From Crenobacter oryzisoli (GTDB lineage Bacteria; Pseudomonadota; Gammaproteobacteria; Burkholderiales; Chromobacteriaceae), in contig NZ_JAUEDK010000006.1 in NCBI RefSeq assembly GCF_030385785.1, positions 91,360 to 155,359 on the forward strand: DNA of 64,000 nt. The letters are read 5' to 3'. The notes under the pieces were generated by a model. That model ran no database searches. It saw nothing but the letters and a program-made list of their open reading frames with translations, and was not told the DNA's origin. The first letter of the stretch is position 1, and every line of letters starts with the position of its first letter. The position numbers and the translations under genes were made by a program. Below are positions 28,191 through 37,700 of the stretch, piece by piece.

Positions 28191-30521
28191 CTACACCACC
28201 TGGACCCGCCCCAGCTGCAGCAGCCGCAGGCCGTTGAACACCACCAGCAGACTCGCCCCCATGTCGGCAAACACCGCCATCCACAGCGTCGCATCGCCGA
28301 ACACGGCCAACAACAGAAACACGGCCTTGATGCCGAGCGCCAGCGCGATGTTCTGCGTCAGCACTCGCGTGGTGGCGCGGCTCAGTCTGACGAACAGCGC
28401 GAGCTTGCGCGGGTCGTCGTCCATGATCGCCACGTCGGCAGTTTCCAGCGCGGTGGCAGTGCCGGCCGCCCCCATCGCGAAGCCGATGTCGGCGCGAGCC
28501 AGTGCCGGTGCATCGTTGACGCCATCGCCGACCATGCCGACCTGGCCGTGTTGACTCTTCAGGCCAGCCACTGCGCTGAGTTTATCCTCGGGCAGCAGGT
28601 TACCGCGTGCATCGTCGATGCCAACCTCGGCGGCGATCACCTCAGCCGTAGTCGGGTTGTCGCCGGTCAGCATCACCGGTGCTATGCCAAGTGCCTTTAG
28701 CTGTTCGACCGCCGCACGACTCTCCGCCCTTACGCTGTCGGCGACACCGAATAGCGCCACTGGCGCAGTCTGGGAACACAGCACGATGGCCGTCTTACCC
28801 TGCTCTTCCAAGGCGAACAGCCTCTCTTCCAGTTCAGGCGAGCAGATACCCAGTTCCTCGACCAGACGGTGGTTGCCAAGCCGCCACAGCGCCCCATCGA
28901 TGCGCCCAGCCACACCGCGGCCGTGCAGCACGGAGAAGTCGTCAACTGGCAAGCCGGCATCGCCCGGCATGCGATCTCGCCAACCGGTGACCATCGCCTG
29001 CGCGATCGGGTGAGTGGCGTGTTCGTCCAGGCTGGCCGCCAGCCGCAACACCTCGGCCTCCGGCAGCGGACCGAGCGCGATCACGTCGGCCAGCGCCGGT
29101 TGACCGCGAGTCAGCGTGCCGGTCTTGTCGAACGCCATGGATTTGAGCCTGTGCCCGTTCTCCAGATACGCCCCGCCCTTCACCAGGATGCCTTGGTGCG
29201 CCGCGGCCGCCAGACCGCTGACCACGGTCACCGGCGTTGACACCACCAGCGCGCAAGGGCAAGCGATCACCAATAGCACCAAGGCGCGATACAGCCAGTC
29301 GCCCCATCCACCGCCGAGCCACAGGGGGCCAGCCAGCGCCACCGCGACGGCCACCAGCACCACCGCCGGTGTGTAGTAGCGGGCGAACGCATCGACGAAG
29401 CGCTGCGTCGGCGCTCGCTGCGATTGTGCATCCTGAATCGCCGCGGCAATCCGCGCCAGCGTACTGTCGCCGGCGGCGGCGGTGACCTCCGTTTCGATCA
29501 CCCCGTCGGTGACGATGCTGCCGGCAAAGACGGTGTCTCCCGCAGACTTGTCGACCGGTAGGCTCTCGCCGGTGATCGGCGCCTGGTCGACCGCCGCCTG
29601 GCCGGTCAGCACCCGGGCATCGAGCGGCACCCGTTCGCCGGTGCGTACCCGCACCCGCTCACCGACCGCAACCTGGGCGGCCTGTCGATCCACCCAGCCG
29701 CCGTCCTGCCATACGTTGGCCGAATCGGGTGCCAGCGCCGTCAGCGAACGGATCGCATTGCGCGCCCGCTCCAGTGACAGAGCCTCTATCGCCTCGGCCA
29801 GCGCGAACAGGAACACCACCATCGCCGCCTCTGGCCAACTGCCAACGATCAGTGCACCGGTCACAGCCAGCGTCATCAGGAAGTAGATATTGAGGGTCAG
29901 ATTCTTCAGCGCGATCCAGCCCTTGTGCAGCGTCGGCAGCCCGGCGCTGGCAATCGATACCAGGGCCAGCGCCAACACAGGCCAGGCAGTCTCCTGAGCG
30001 GTGCTCCAGGCGTAGACTTCGGCACCGAGTGCCGCGATGCCGCTAATCGAGAGCAGCATCTTGGCACGACGGCTTAGCGCCGGAGCGATGTCGGGAGCCG
30101 GCGCACCGGCTTCGAGCAGCACACCGCGCATGCCTATGCTCTCGAGAGCGCGGAAGAACAACCCGGTGTCGACGTGACGGTGATGCACGGTCAGCTCACG
30201 CCCGATCAGGTTGAAGTCGAGCCGCGCCACGCCGTCCATCGCTTCGAGCTTGTTGCGGATCAGCCGCTCCTCGGTCGGGCAGTCCATCGCCTCGATGCGC
30301 AGCCTGAGTGCCTGCGTGCCTTCCGGCGCACGGGCATGCACCACCGGCGTGCGAGCCCCATGATCGTGATCGTGATCGCAGCCCCGGTGATCGTGGCTGG
30401 CAGCCGAGGCACGCTTGCCGGAATTGACGAGGCGATAGCGCGCTCCCGGCGCGACGGCGAGCGGCTCATGGCCGCCGCAGCAGGCGTCGCCAGCCGGCGA
30501 GTGTCGTTCGTAGGCTTTCAT
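28191..30521 (-). CDS. Heavy-metal-translocating P1B-type ATPase (Zn/Cd/Pb efflux)
   Basis: 776 aa. Pumps soft divalent metals out of the cytoplasm. The N-terminus has C14-C15 and a His/Asp-rich stretch (HDHRGCDHDHDHG, 43-55), then an HMA domain about 73-130 with a single Cys in MDCPTEE. Membrane part: transport motif CPC (ACPCALVVSTPV, near 420), TGES actuator loop, phosphorylation site DKTGT near 462-466, and MVGDGVNDAPALARADIG. The CPC motif with MDCPTEE resembles ZntA/CadA-type pumps. Divergent from a MerR-family gene with a shared operator. Confidence 0.93.
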   Translation of the reverse strand: MKAYERHSPAGDACCGGHEPLAVAPGARYRLVNSGKRASAASHDHRGCDHDHDHGARTPVVHARAPEGTQALRLRIEAMDCPTEERLIRNKLEAMDGVARLDFNLIGRELTVHHRHVDTGLFFRALESIGMRGVLLEAGAPAPDIAPALSRRAKMLLSISGIAALGAEVYAWSTAQETAWPVLALALVSIASAGLPTLHKGWIALKNLTLNIYFLMTLAVTGALIVGSWPEAAMVVFLFALAEAIEALSLERARNAIRSLTALAPDSANVWQDGGWVDRQAAQVAVGERVRVRTGERVPLDARVLTGQAAVDQAPITGESLPVDKSAGDTVFAGSIVTDGVIETEVTAAAGDSTLARIAAAIQDAQSQRAPTQRFVDAFARYYTPAVVLVAVAVALAGPLWLGGGWGDWLYRALVLLVIACPCALVVSTPVTVVSGLAAAAHQGILVKGGAYLENGHRLKSMAFDKTGTLTRGQPALADVIALGPLPEAEVLRLAASLDEHATHPIAQAMVTGWRDRMPGDAGLPVDDFSVLHGRGVAGRIDGALWRLGNHRLVEELGICSPELEERLFALEEQGKTAIVLCSQTAPVALFGVADSVRAESRAAVEQLKALGIAPVMLTGDNPTTAEVIAAEVGIDDARGNLLPEDKLSAVAGLKSQHGQVGMVGDGVNDAPALARADIGFAMGAAGTATALETADVAIMDDDPRKLALFVRLSRATTRVLTQNIALALGIKAVFLLLAVFGDATLWMAVFADMGASLLVVFNGLRLLQLGRVQVV

Positions 30522-30558
30522 GCGGAATCCATTTTTCTTCTGACACTACTTATACTGA

Positions 30559-30579
30559 ACCCTGTAGTCACTACAGGGT
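30559..30579. promoter_or_regulatory. MerR-type operator in the P-ATPase promoter
   Basis: ACCCTGTAG-TCA-CTACAGGGT is a perfect inverted repeat. On the minus strand it lies between TTGACC (complement of 30577-30582) and a TATAAG-like -10, with the over-long spacing (20 bp or more) that MerR proteins correct by DNA distortion. It ends 6 bp before the regulator ATG, so it also covers the regulator's ribosome-site region. Confidence 0.88.
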
Positions 30580-30585
30580 CAAGCC

Positions 30586-31020
30586 ATGTCGGAATCCACA
30601 CTTACCATCGGCCAACTGGGCAGCGCCGCCGGCGTCAACGTCGAAACCGTGCGCTACTACGAGAAGGTCGGCCTGATCCAGCCACCGCCGCGCAGTGCCA
30701 GTGGTTATCGCCACTACCCGGTCGGCGTGGTACACCGGCTGCACTTCATCCGGCGCGGTCGCGAGTTGGGCTTCACCATCGAGGAAATCCGCGCGCTCTT
30801 GACGCTGGCACACCACCCAGACGAACCGTGCGCCCAGGCCGACCAGCTGGCGCGCCAGCACTTGGCCGAGGTCGAGGCGAAGATCGCCGATCTGACCAAG
30901 ATGCGCGACGAGCTCGCCAAGCTGGCGTACTGCGACGGCCACGCGGTGCACGACTGCCGACTGCTCGATGCACTGTCCTGCCACGATGACCACTGCAGCG
31001 TTGATCCCTCGAAAAGGTAG
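30586..31020 (+). CDS. MerR-family heavy-metal-responsive regulator (CadR/PbrR/ZntR type)
   Basis: 144 aa. N-terminal winged HTH (LTIGQLGSAAGVNVETVRYYEKVGL, 6-30), dimerisation helix about 80-115, and metal-site cysteines C82, C116 and C124 in the usual places (C-x33-C-x7-C), plus a Cys/His tail (C132, HDDHC137). The pattern suits Zn, Cd or Pb; the metal cannot be fixed from sequence. It should repress, and on metal binding activate, the divergent P-ATPase through the operator at 30559-30579. Confidence 0.92.
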   Translation: MSESTLTIGQLGSAAGVNVETVRYYEKVGLIQPPPRSASGYRHYPVGVVHRLHFIRRGRELGFTIEEIRALLTLAHHPDEPCAQADQLARQHLAEVEAKIADLTKMRDELAKLAYCDGHAVHDCRLLDALSCHDDHCSVDPSKR

Positions 31021-31102
31021 CGCCCGTCATTGCCGACGTGGCCGTTTTCTATTTTTCGTCATACGCTTAAGTCGTCCGTAACCCCCCCACAAGGAGCGCA
31101 CC

Positions 31103-31363
31103 ATGGGATGGATCATCGCAATCATCGTCGGTGGCCTTATCGGTTGGCTGGCAAGCAAGGTGATGGGCACGAGCGAAGGCATCATTGCCAACATCATCGT
31201 CGGCATCATCGGCTCAAGCCTCGGCCGCTGGATCTTCGGCGACCTGCTCGGCATCGGTAGCGCCTGGAAAGCGGGTAGCTTCTCACTGGCGGGCCTGGCA
31301 TTCGGGGTGCTCGGCGCGGTGATCCTGCTGTGGATCCTCAAAATGGTCGGCATCGTCAAATAG
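31103..31363 (+). CDS. GlsB/YeaQ/YmgE-family stress-response membrane protein
   Basis: 86 aa, three hydrophobic segments (MGWIIAIIVGGLIGWLASKVMG; IIANIIVGIIGSSLGRWIFG; LAGLAFGVLGAVILLWILKMV), typical of the transglycosylase-associated protein family, inner membrane. AAGGAGCGC is a good ribosome site. Biochemical role unknown. Confidence 0.88.
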   Translation: MGWIIAIIVGGLIGWLASKVMGTSEGIIANIIVGIIGSSLGRWIFGDLLGIGSAWKAGSFSLAGLAFGVLGAVILLWILKMVGIVK

Positions 31364-31426
31364 CCACGACCGAGCACCCTCCGGTGGGGTACCCGGTCCA
31401 CACCTTGCTATTGGATATCGCTACCC

Positions 31427-31987
31427 ATGAGCACAACCAGTCCACCCGCCCTGTTGATCATCGATATGCAACGCGCGATCGACCACCCCAGCTGGGGAGT
31501 GCGCAATAACCCACACGCCGAACACCGCCTGTTGGCGTTGCTGCAGCATTGGCGCGAGCTGGGTTACCCGGTGGTGCACATACGCCACGATTCACGCGAA
31601 GAAGGCTCCTACTACCGCCCTGGCCAACCGTGGCACGCGTTCAAGGCCGGCTTTTCCCCACTGGACGACGAAACAGTGTTTGCCAAGCAGGTGAACAGCG
31701 CCTTTATCGGCACCGAGCTGGAAGCATGGCTGCGCGAGCGCGATATCGACACGCTGGTCGTCGGCGGAGTGATCACCAACAACTCGGTCGAGGCGACGGT
31801 ACGCATGGCCGGCAACCTCGGCTTCAATGTGTTCCTCGCCGCCGATGGCTGCTACACCTTCGAGCACACCGACCTGACCGGCCGGCACTGGAATGCCGAA
31901 GACATTCACCAGTTGTCGCTCGCCAATCTGCACGGCGAGTACTGCACCGTCAGCGACAGCGACAGCCTACTGGCGATGTTCCAGTAA
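31427..31987 (+). CDS. Isochorismatase-like hydrolase family protein with Ser in place of the catalytic Cys
   Basis: 186 aa. The fold's Asp (D13 in LLIIDMQ) and Lys (K87 in FAKQVNSAF) are present, but the usual Cys of the T-x-x-C-V motif is S120 in GVITNNSVEATVRMA. Members with Cys are nicotinamidase-like amidohydrolases; those without it act on vinyl ethers (isochorismatase type) or have unknown activity. Single gene between glsB-like and a convergent deaminase gene. Confidence 0.82.
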   Translation: MSTTSPPALLIIDMQRAIDHPSWGVRNNPHAEHRLLALLQHWRELGYPVVHIRHDSREEGSYYRPGQPWHAFKAGFSPLDDETVFAKQVNSAFIGTELEAWLRERDIDTLVVGGVITNNSVEATVRMAGNLGFNVFLAADGCYTFEHTDLTGRHWNAEDIHQLSLANLHGEYCTVSDSDSLLAMFQ

Positions 31988-32071
31988 GCGCTTGTTCCCG
32001 CTCGGCGCCTGCCGGCGGCTGCAAGACAAGCAAGACCGCCCGCGCCAGGTTTTGCGGGAATCGCCCCATGA

Positions 32072-32101
32072 AAAAAGGTTGGCCGTTTGGCCAACCTTTT
32101 T
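32072..32101. terminator. Bidirectional terminator between the isochorismatase-like gene and the deaminase gene
   Basis: AAAAAGGTTGGCC (32072-32084) pairs perfectly with GGCCAACCTTTTT (32089-32101) around GTTT. Confidence 0.93.
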
Positions 32102-32122
32102 GTCTATATCCTGCGATGCGCG

Positions 32123-33133
32123 TTACGCCGCCAGTCGCTCCACCTCGGCGAGCCAACGCGACTTGTCCTCGGCGGACAACCAGCTGGCGATAAAGCTGTT
32201 CTTCACCAGCGTCAGCACCTCATCGCGGCTCAGGTCCAGCACCTCGGCGCAGGCGAGCAGGTTGTCTTGCAGATAGCCGCCGAAATACGCCGGGTCGTCC
32301 GAGTTCACCGTCGCCATCAGCCCCTGGGCGAGCAGCTGCTTCAGATTGTGATCGGCAAGCTTATCAAACACCTTCAGCCGCACGTTCGAGAACGGGCACA
32401 CCGTCAGCGGCATGCTGGTCTCGGCCAGCCGCTTCACCAGCGCCGCGTCCTCCAGCGAACGCACACCGTGGTCGATACGCGACACGTCCAACAGGTCGAG
32501 CGCCTGCCAGACATACTCGGGCGGCCCCTCCTCGCCGGCGTGCGCGACACGCGGCAGGCCCAGTTGCTTGCAGCGCTCGAACAGACGGGCGAACTTCTCC
32601 GGCGGGTTGCCCTGCTCGCTCGAATCGAGGCCGACACCGTCGATACGGTCGAGGTGCGGCATCGCTTCGTCGAGTGTCGCAAAGCCGTCCTCCTCGGACA
32701 GGTGACGCAGGAAGCTCATGATCAGCCGGTAGCTGATGCCGAACTTCGACTTGCCATCCTCGAGCGCGCGATGGATGCCGTTCAGCACCGTGGCAAACGG
32801 CACGCCGCGCGCCGTGTGCGTCTGCGGGTCGAAGAAGATCTCGGTGTGGACGATGTTGTCGGCGTGCGCCTTCTCCAGGTACGCCCAGGTCAGGTCGTAG
32901 AAGTCCTGTTCGGTGATCAGCACGTTGGCGCCGGCGTAATACAGGTCGAGAAAAGACTGCAGGTTGCTGAAGTCATAGGCGGCCCGCAGTGCCTCGACAC
33001 TCGAGTACGGCAGCGCAACACCGTTGCGCTTGGCCAAGGCAAACATCAGCTCCGGCTCGAACGAGCCCTCGATATGCAGGTGCAGTTCCACCTTGGGCAG
33101 GCGCCGGATCAGCGCGGCAAGGTCGGTCGACAT
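32123..33133 (-). CDS. add: Adenosine/adenine deaminase family protein
   Basis: 336 aa from the ATG at 33133 with CAGGAG upstream; the longer open frame is not family sequence. Zinc-dependent hydrolytic deaminase: ELHLHIEGS (first His pair), VAHAGEEG (His/Glu), [10 protein letters not shown] and NSDDPAYFG (metal and catalytic Asp). The [18 protein letters not shown] form with [14 protein letters not shown] is, from memory, typical of bacterial/fungal adenine deaminases (Aah1 type) usually annotated add. Purine salvage. Confidence 0.88.
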   Translation of the reverse strand: MSTDLAALIRRLPKVELHLHIEGSFEPELMFALAKRNGVALPYSSVEALRAAYDFSNLQSFLDLYYAGANVLITEQDFYDLTWAYLEKAHADNIVHTEIFFDPQTHTARGVPFATVLNGIHRALEDGKSKFGISYRLIMSFLRHLSEEDGFATLDEAMPHLDRIDGVGLDSSEQGNPPEKFARLFERCKQLGLPRVAHAGEEGPPEYVWQALDLLDVSRIDHGVRSLEDAALVKRLAETSMPLTVCPFSNVRLKVFDKLADHNLKQLLAQGLMATVNSDDPAYFGGYLQDNLLACAEVLDLSRDEVLTLVKNSFIASWLSAEDKSRWLAEVERLAA

Positions 33134-33258
33134 GGTTTTCTCCTGGTTGCAGGCCGTTATTTTAGCCGCCAGCACGCCTTCGCGGCCGATCAAATGCGGT
33201 CGGTCGACAAAGAAAAACGGCGCGGAGATCCGCGCCGTTTCGTCAAAAGTAAAAACGC

Positions 33259-34488
33259 TTACTTGGCGGCCGAAGCGTCGGCACCCTTGGCGCCGCCGCC
33301 AACGGTTTCCAGCACCTTCCACTGGCCGTTCTCGACCTTGTAGAGAGTAATGCCGCCGTTCTTCAGATCGCCCTTGTCGTCGTAGGTCCAGTCGCTCGAG
33401 GTCACGCCCGAGTACTGGATCTTGGCGAGCACCGGCAGATACTTGGCCGGCTCGGACGAGTTAGCCTGCTTCATCGCGTCGATCATCGCCATGGTGGCGT
33501 CGTAGCCATACGGTGAGTAGGTAGCCACGTCGGTCTTGAAGCGGGCCTTGTAGCGCGACTCGTAATCCTTACCCTTCGGCATCTGCTCCAGCGGCAGACC
33601 GGCCAGCGAGGCGATGGTGCCGTCGCCGTCGGTACCGGCCAGCTTCAGGAAGGTCGGGGTCTTGGTCATTTCGCCCGACACCAGCGGCGCTTTCACGCCC
33701 AAGCGCTTCATCTGCTTGGCCATCGGGGCGGACTGGGCATCGGCGCCACCGTAGTACACCATGTCCGGGCTGGTCGATTTGATCGAGGTGATGATCGCCG
33801 CGAAATCGGAGGCCTTGTCGTTGGTGAACTCACGCTTCACGATGGTAGCGCCGGCAGCCTTGGCGGCCTTCTCGAACTCGTCGGCCAGACCCTGGCCGTA
33901 AGCGGTACGGTCGTCGACGATGGCGATCTTCTTGAAGCCGAGTTTCTCGACCACGTACTTGCCGACCACGCTGCCCTGCTGGGTGTCCGAGGTCATCGAG
34001 CGGAAGGTGTTCTTGAAGCCCTGCTGGGTAAAGGTCGGGGCAGTGGCCATCGCGATCATCGGCACGCCGTTGTCCGAGTAGATCTTCGAAGCCGGGATTG
34101 CGGTGCCCGAGTTGAAGTGACCAATGATGCCGCTGACCTTGTTGTCCATGAACTTCTGGGCGACCTGGGTGGCGATCTTCGGATCGGCCTGGTCGTCCTC
34201 AGCATCCAGCACGAACTTCACCGGCTTGCCACCGATGGTCGGGTGCTGGGCATTGGCGTCTTCGATCGCCAGCGTCACGCCGTTCTTGTACTCCTCGCCG
34301 TAGTGCGACTGCGGCCCGGTCAGCGGGGCGGCAAAGCCCAGCGTCACCACGGTTTCACCCGCAGCGGCAGCAGCAGCGCCGGACGCCTGGGTGCCGGTAG
34401 CCGGCTGTTCTTTCTTGCCACATGCGGAGAGTGCCAGAGCCGCAGCGACTGCCACGGTAAGCGACGCCAGTTTGATAGTTTGCATCAT
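33259..34488 (-). CDS. Branched-chain amino-acid-type ABC transporter substrate-binding lipoprotein (LivJ/LivK family)
   Basis: 409 aa. Lipoprotein signal (1-22) with lipobox ALSAC, Cys at 23, then a Gly/Ala linker and the type I periplasmic-binding fold ([32 protein letters not shown]...). No permease or ATPase genes lie nearby, so it is an orphan receptor that must dock to a transporter encoded elsewhere or serve in sensing. Ligand probably Leu/Ile/Val or a related amino acid; not proven by sequence. Confidence 0.88.
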   Translation of the reverse strand: MMQTIKLASLTVAVAAALALSACGKKEQPATGTQASGAAAAAAGETVVTLGFAAPLTGPQSHYGEEYKNGVTLAIEDANAQHPTIGGKPVKFVLDAEDDQADPKIATQVAQKFMDNKVSGIIGHFNSGTAIPASKIYSDNGVPMIAMATAPTFTQQGFKNTFRSMTSDTQQGSVVGKYVVEKLGFKKIAIVDDRTAYGQGLADEFEKAAKAAGATIVKREFTNDKASDFAAIITSIKSTSPDMVYYGGADAQSAPMAKQMKRLGVKAPLVSGEMTKTPTFLKLAGTDGDGTIASLAGLPLEQMPKGKDYESRYKARFKTDVATYSPYGYDATMAMIDAMKQANSSEPAKYLPVLAKIQYSGVTSSDWTYDDKGDLKNGGITLYKVENGQWKVLETVGGGAKGADASAAK

Positions 34489-34691
34489 CGTTCCTCTACC
34501 TTGGTTGATTTCCCCCGCCGATCCGGATACGTCGCCCGGTGGCTTGGATTTGTGTGACGTTTTGGTAAAACGTTGGCGGCATTATTTCAACGCCGACTCT
34601 ACCTGACAAGCAAACCCGGAACTTTGGAGTCAACGATGCGCCCACTTGTGGCGTGCGCCACCGCTGCCCTCAGGATTTCCGGCATGCAGAG

Positions 34692-34720
34692 GCCGGGCCA
34701 GCCTGTTTGGCCAGCCCGGC
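34692..34720. terminator. Hairpin downstream of putA
   Basis: GCCGGGC-CA-GCC / GGC-CA-GCCCGGC with TGTTT loop, about 10 bp after the putA stop on the minus strand. There is no strong U-tract, so termination may be weak. Confidence 0.5.
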
Positions 34721-34730
34721 TTGGCCCATC

Positions 34731-37700
34731 TTACTCGGCCAGACTCATCAGGCTGGCGTTGCCGCCAGCCGCGGTGGTGTTGATGCTGAGCGCACGCTCC
34801 ACCACCAAGCGATGCAGATTGATGCCGGTACGGTGTGGCACCACCAGTGACAACAGTGCACCGTCGCGGGCGGCAAGGCGTCGGCGCAGCTCGGTCTGCT
34901 CGGCATCACTGCCGTTCGCGATCAGCGCGGCCATGCCAGCAGCAGCGGCCACGTCATCGACCACCTCGACCCAGCCGTTCAGCGACGATGCCTGTGCGGC
35001 CAGCGGCTCACTCTTGCCGATCACCGCACGGTTGCCGGTAGCGAGCACCGCCGCCAGCGCGCTGACCTGCTCGAGCAGGCTGCCGCCGGCGATGCCGATG
35101 CGGCCACGCGGCGCAAACGCCAGCGTGTTCTTCTCGCCGGTCGGCCCCGGCAGCACGATCTGCTCGGCCAACGGCGTGGCGGCACGCAACGCCACAATGC
35201 GCTCGGCCTCGGCGGTCTTCTCGGCCGGAGACAGCGCCAGCTTCGGCAGCGCCGCATGCAACGCGTCCAGGCCCGGCAGCGCGACCGGGGTCTTGGCCGG
35301 CGTCAGGCGCGCATCCCATTCGGCACGGCGGACCAGACGGTACAGGTAGAACGGGCCACCGGCCTTCGGGCCGGTGCCGGACAGGCCTTCACCGCCAAAC
35401 GGCTGCACGCCGACCACCGCGCCGACCACATTGCGGTTCACATAGACGTTGCCGGCCTTCACCTCACGACTGATCGTGTCGATCGTCTCGTCGATGCGGC
35501 TGTGCACACCGTGGGTCAGGCCGTAGCCGGTAGCATTCACCTCGGCGATCACCTTCGGCAGGTCACGCGCCTCGAAGCGCACCACGTGCAGCACAGGGCC
35601 GAACACTTCGCGCTTGAGCAGGCTGATCGAGTCGATCTCGAACATCGTCGGCGGCACGAAGGTGCCGTTCACGGAGGCGTCGCTGAGCTTCACCTGATGG
35701 CAGCTGCGCGCCTGGGCCTTCATCTGCTCGATGTGGCGCAACAGGTTGCCCTGCGCCTCGGCGTCGATCACCGGGCCCACGTCGGTGGCGAGCAGCGCCG
35801 GGTTGCCGACCACCAGTTCGTTCATCGCGCCCTTGATCATCGTCACGATCTTGTCGGCGACATCATTCTGCAGGTACAGCACGCGCAATGCCGAGCAACG
35901 CTGACCGGCCGAGTCGAACGCCGACGACAGTACGTCGGTCACCACCTGCTCCGGCAGCGCCGAGCTGTCGACGATCATCGCGTTTTGCCCACCGGTTTCG
36001 GCGATCAGCGGCACGTCCTCACTGCGCTGCGCCAGCGTGCGGTTGATCAACTGCGCCACTTCGGTCGAGCCGGTGAAGATCACGCCTTTCACGCGCACGT
36101 CACGGGTCAGCGCCGCGCCGACGGTCTCGCCGCGACCCGGCAGGAACTGCAGCACGTCGCGCGGCACGCCGGCCTCGTGGAACAGCCGCACCGCATAGCA
36201 GGCGATCAGCGCTGTCTGTTCGGCCGGCTTGGCCAGCACCGGGTTGCCGGCGGCCAGCGCCGCGGCCACTTCGCCGGTGAAGATCGCCAGCGGGAAGTTC
36301 CACGGGCTGATCGCCACCACCGGGCCCAGCGCCGGATGGCTATCGTTGGCGAATTCGTTGCGTACCTGTTGCGCGTAGTAGCGGCAGAAGTCCACCGCTT
36401 CACGCACCTCGGCGATCGCGTTCTGCAGCGTCTTGCCTGCCTCGCGCACCGCCAGGCCCATCAGCGTGGCCATATTGGTTTCCATCGCGTCGGCCATGCG
36501 CTCGAGGCAGGCGGCCCGCTCGGTCGGCAGCGTGGCGGCCCAGCGCGGGGCAGCCGCCTCGGCCAAGCTCAATGCCTCGTCCACCTGGGCGACGCTCGCC
36601 TCGATCACCGCCCCCACCACTTCGCGGCGGTCGGCCGGGTTCGTCACCGGCTGGCGTTCACCGTCGGTCACATCGCCGCTACCGAGCAGCGGCTGCGCCA
36701 GCCACTCGGTCTTGACGCTGGCGTCGAGGCCAATCTGCAGGGTGGCGAGCACATGCTCGCTCGACAGGTCGAGGCCGGAGGAATTCTGGCGACCCTTGCC
36801 ATACAGTTCGACCGGCAGCGCAATCTTGCTGTGCGGCGCGCCGGCATGGCGGGCGGCCTCGGCCACCGGATCGGTGATCAACTCGTCGATCGACACCGAC
36901 TCGTCGACGATGCGGTTCACGAACGAGCTGTTCGCGCCGTTCTCCAGCAGGCGGCGCACCAGGTAGGCAAGCAGCGTTTCGTGCGAGCCGACCGGTGCAT
37001 AGATGCGGCAGGCCTTGCCGAGGTTGGCCGAACCCACCACCTGGTCGTACAGGGTCTCGCCCATGCCGTGCAGGCACTGGAACTCGTAGTCGAGGCCGTT
37101 CGCCAGATTGTAGATCGCCGCCAGCGTGTACGCGTTGTGCGAAGCGAACTGCGGGTAGATCGCGTCCTGCGCGGCCAACAGCTTCTTGGCGCAGGCAAGA
37201 TACGACACGTCGGTGTAGACCTTGCGGGTGTACACCGGGTAGCCGGTCAGGCCATCAACCTGGGCACGCTTGACCTCGGCATCCCAGTACGCGCCCTTCA
37301 CCAGGCGCACCATGAAGCGATGCTTGGTGCGGCGCGCCAGGTCGACCAGGTAGTCGATCACATACGGGCAGCGCTTCTGGTAGGCCTGCACCACGATGCC
37401 GATGCCCTTGAAGCCAGCCAGATCCGGGTCATTCGCCAGCGCCTCGATCAGGTCGAGCGACAACTCCAGGCGGTCGGCCTCTTCGGCGTCGATATTCAGG
37501 CCGATGTCGTAGCGCTTGGCAAGCAGGAACAGCTCCTTCAGGCGCGGCAGCAGCTCGTTCATGCTGCGTGCGTGCTGAGTGCGGCTGTAGCGCGGGTGGA
37601 TCGCGGACAGCTTCACCGAAATGCCCGGGCCTTCGTACACGCCGCGGCCGGCCGACTCTTTGCCGATGGCGTGGATCGCCATCACGTAGTCGTTGAAGTA

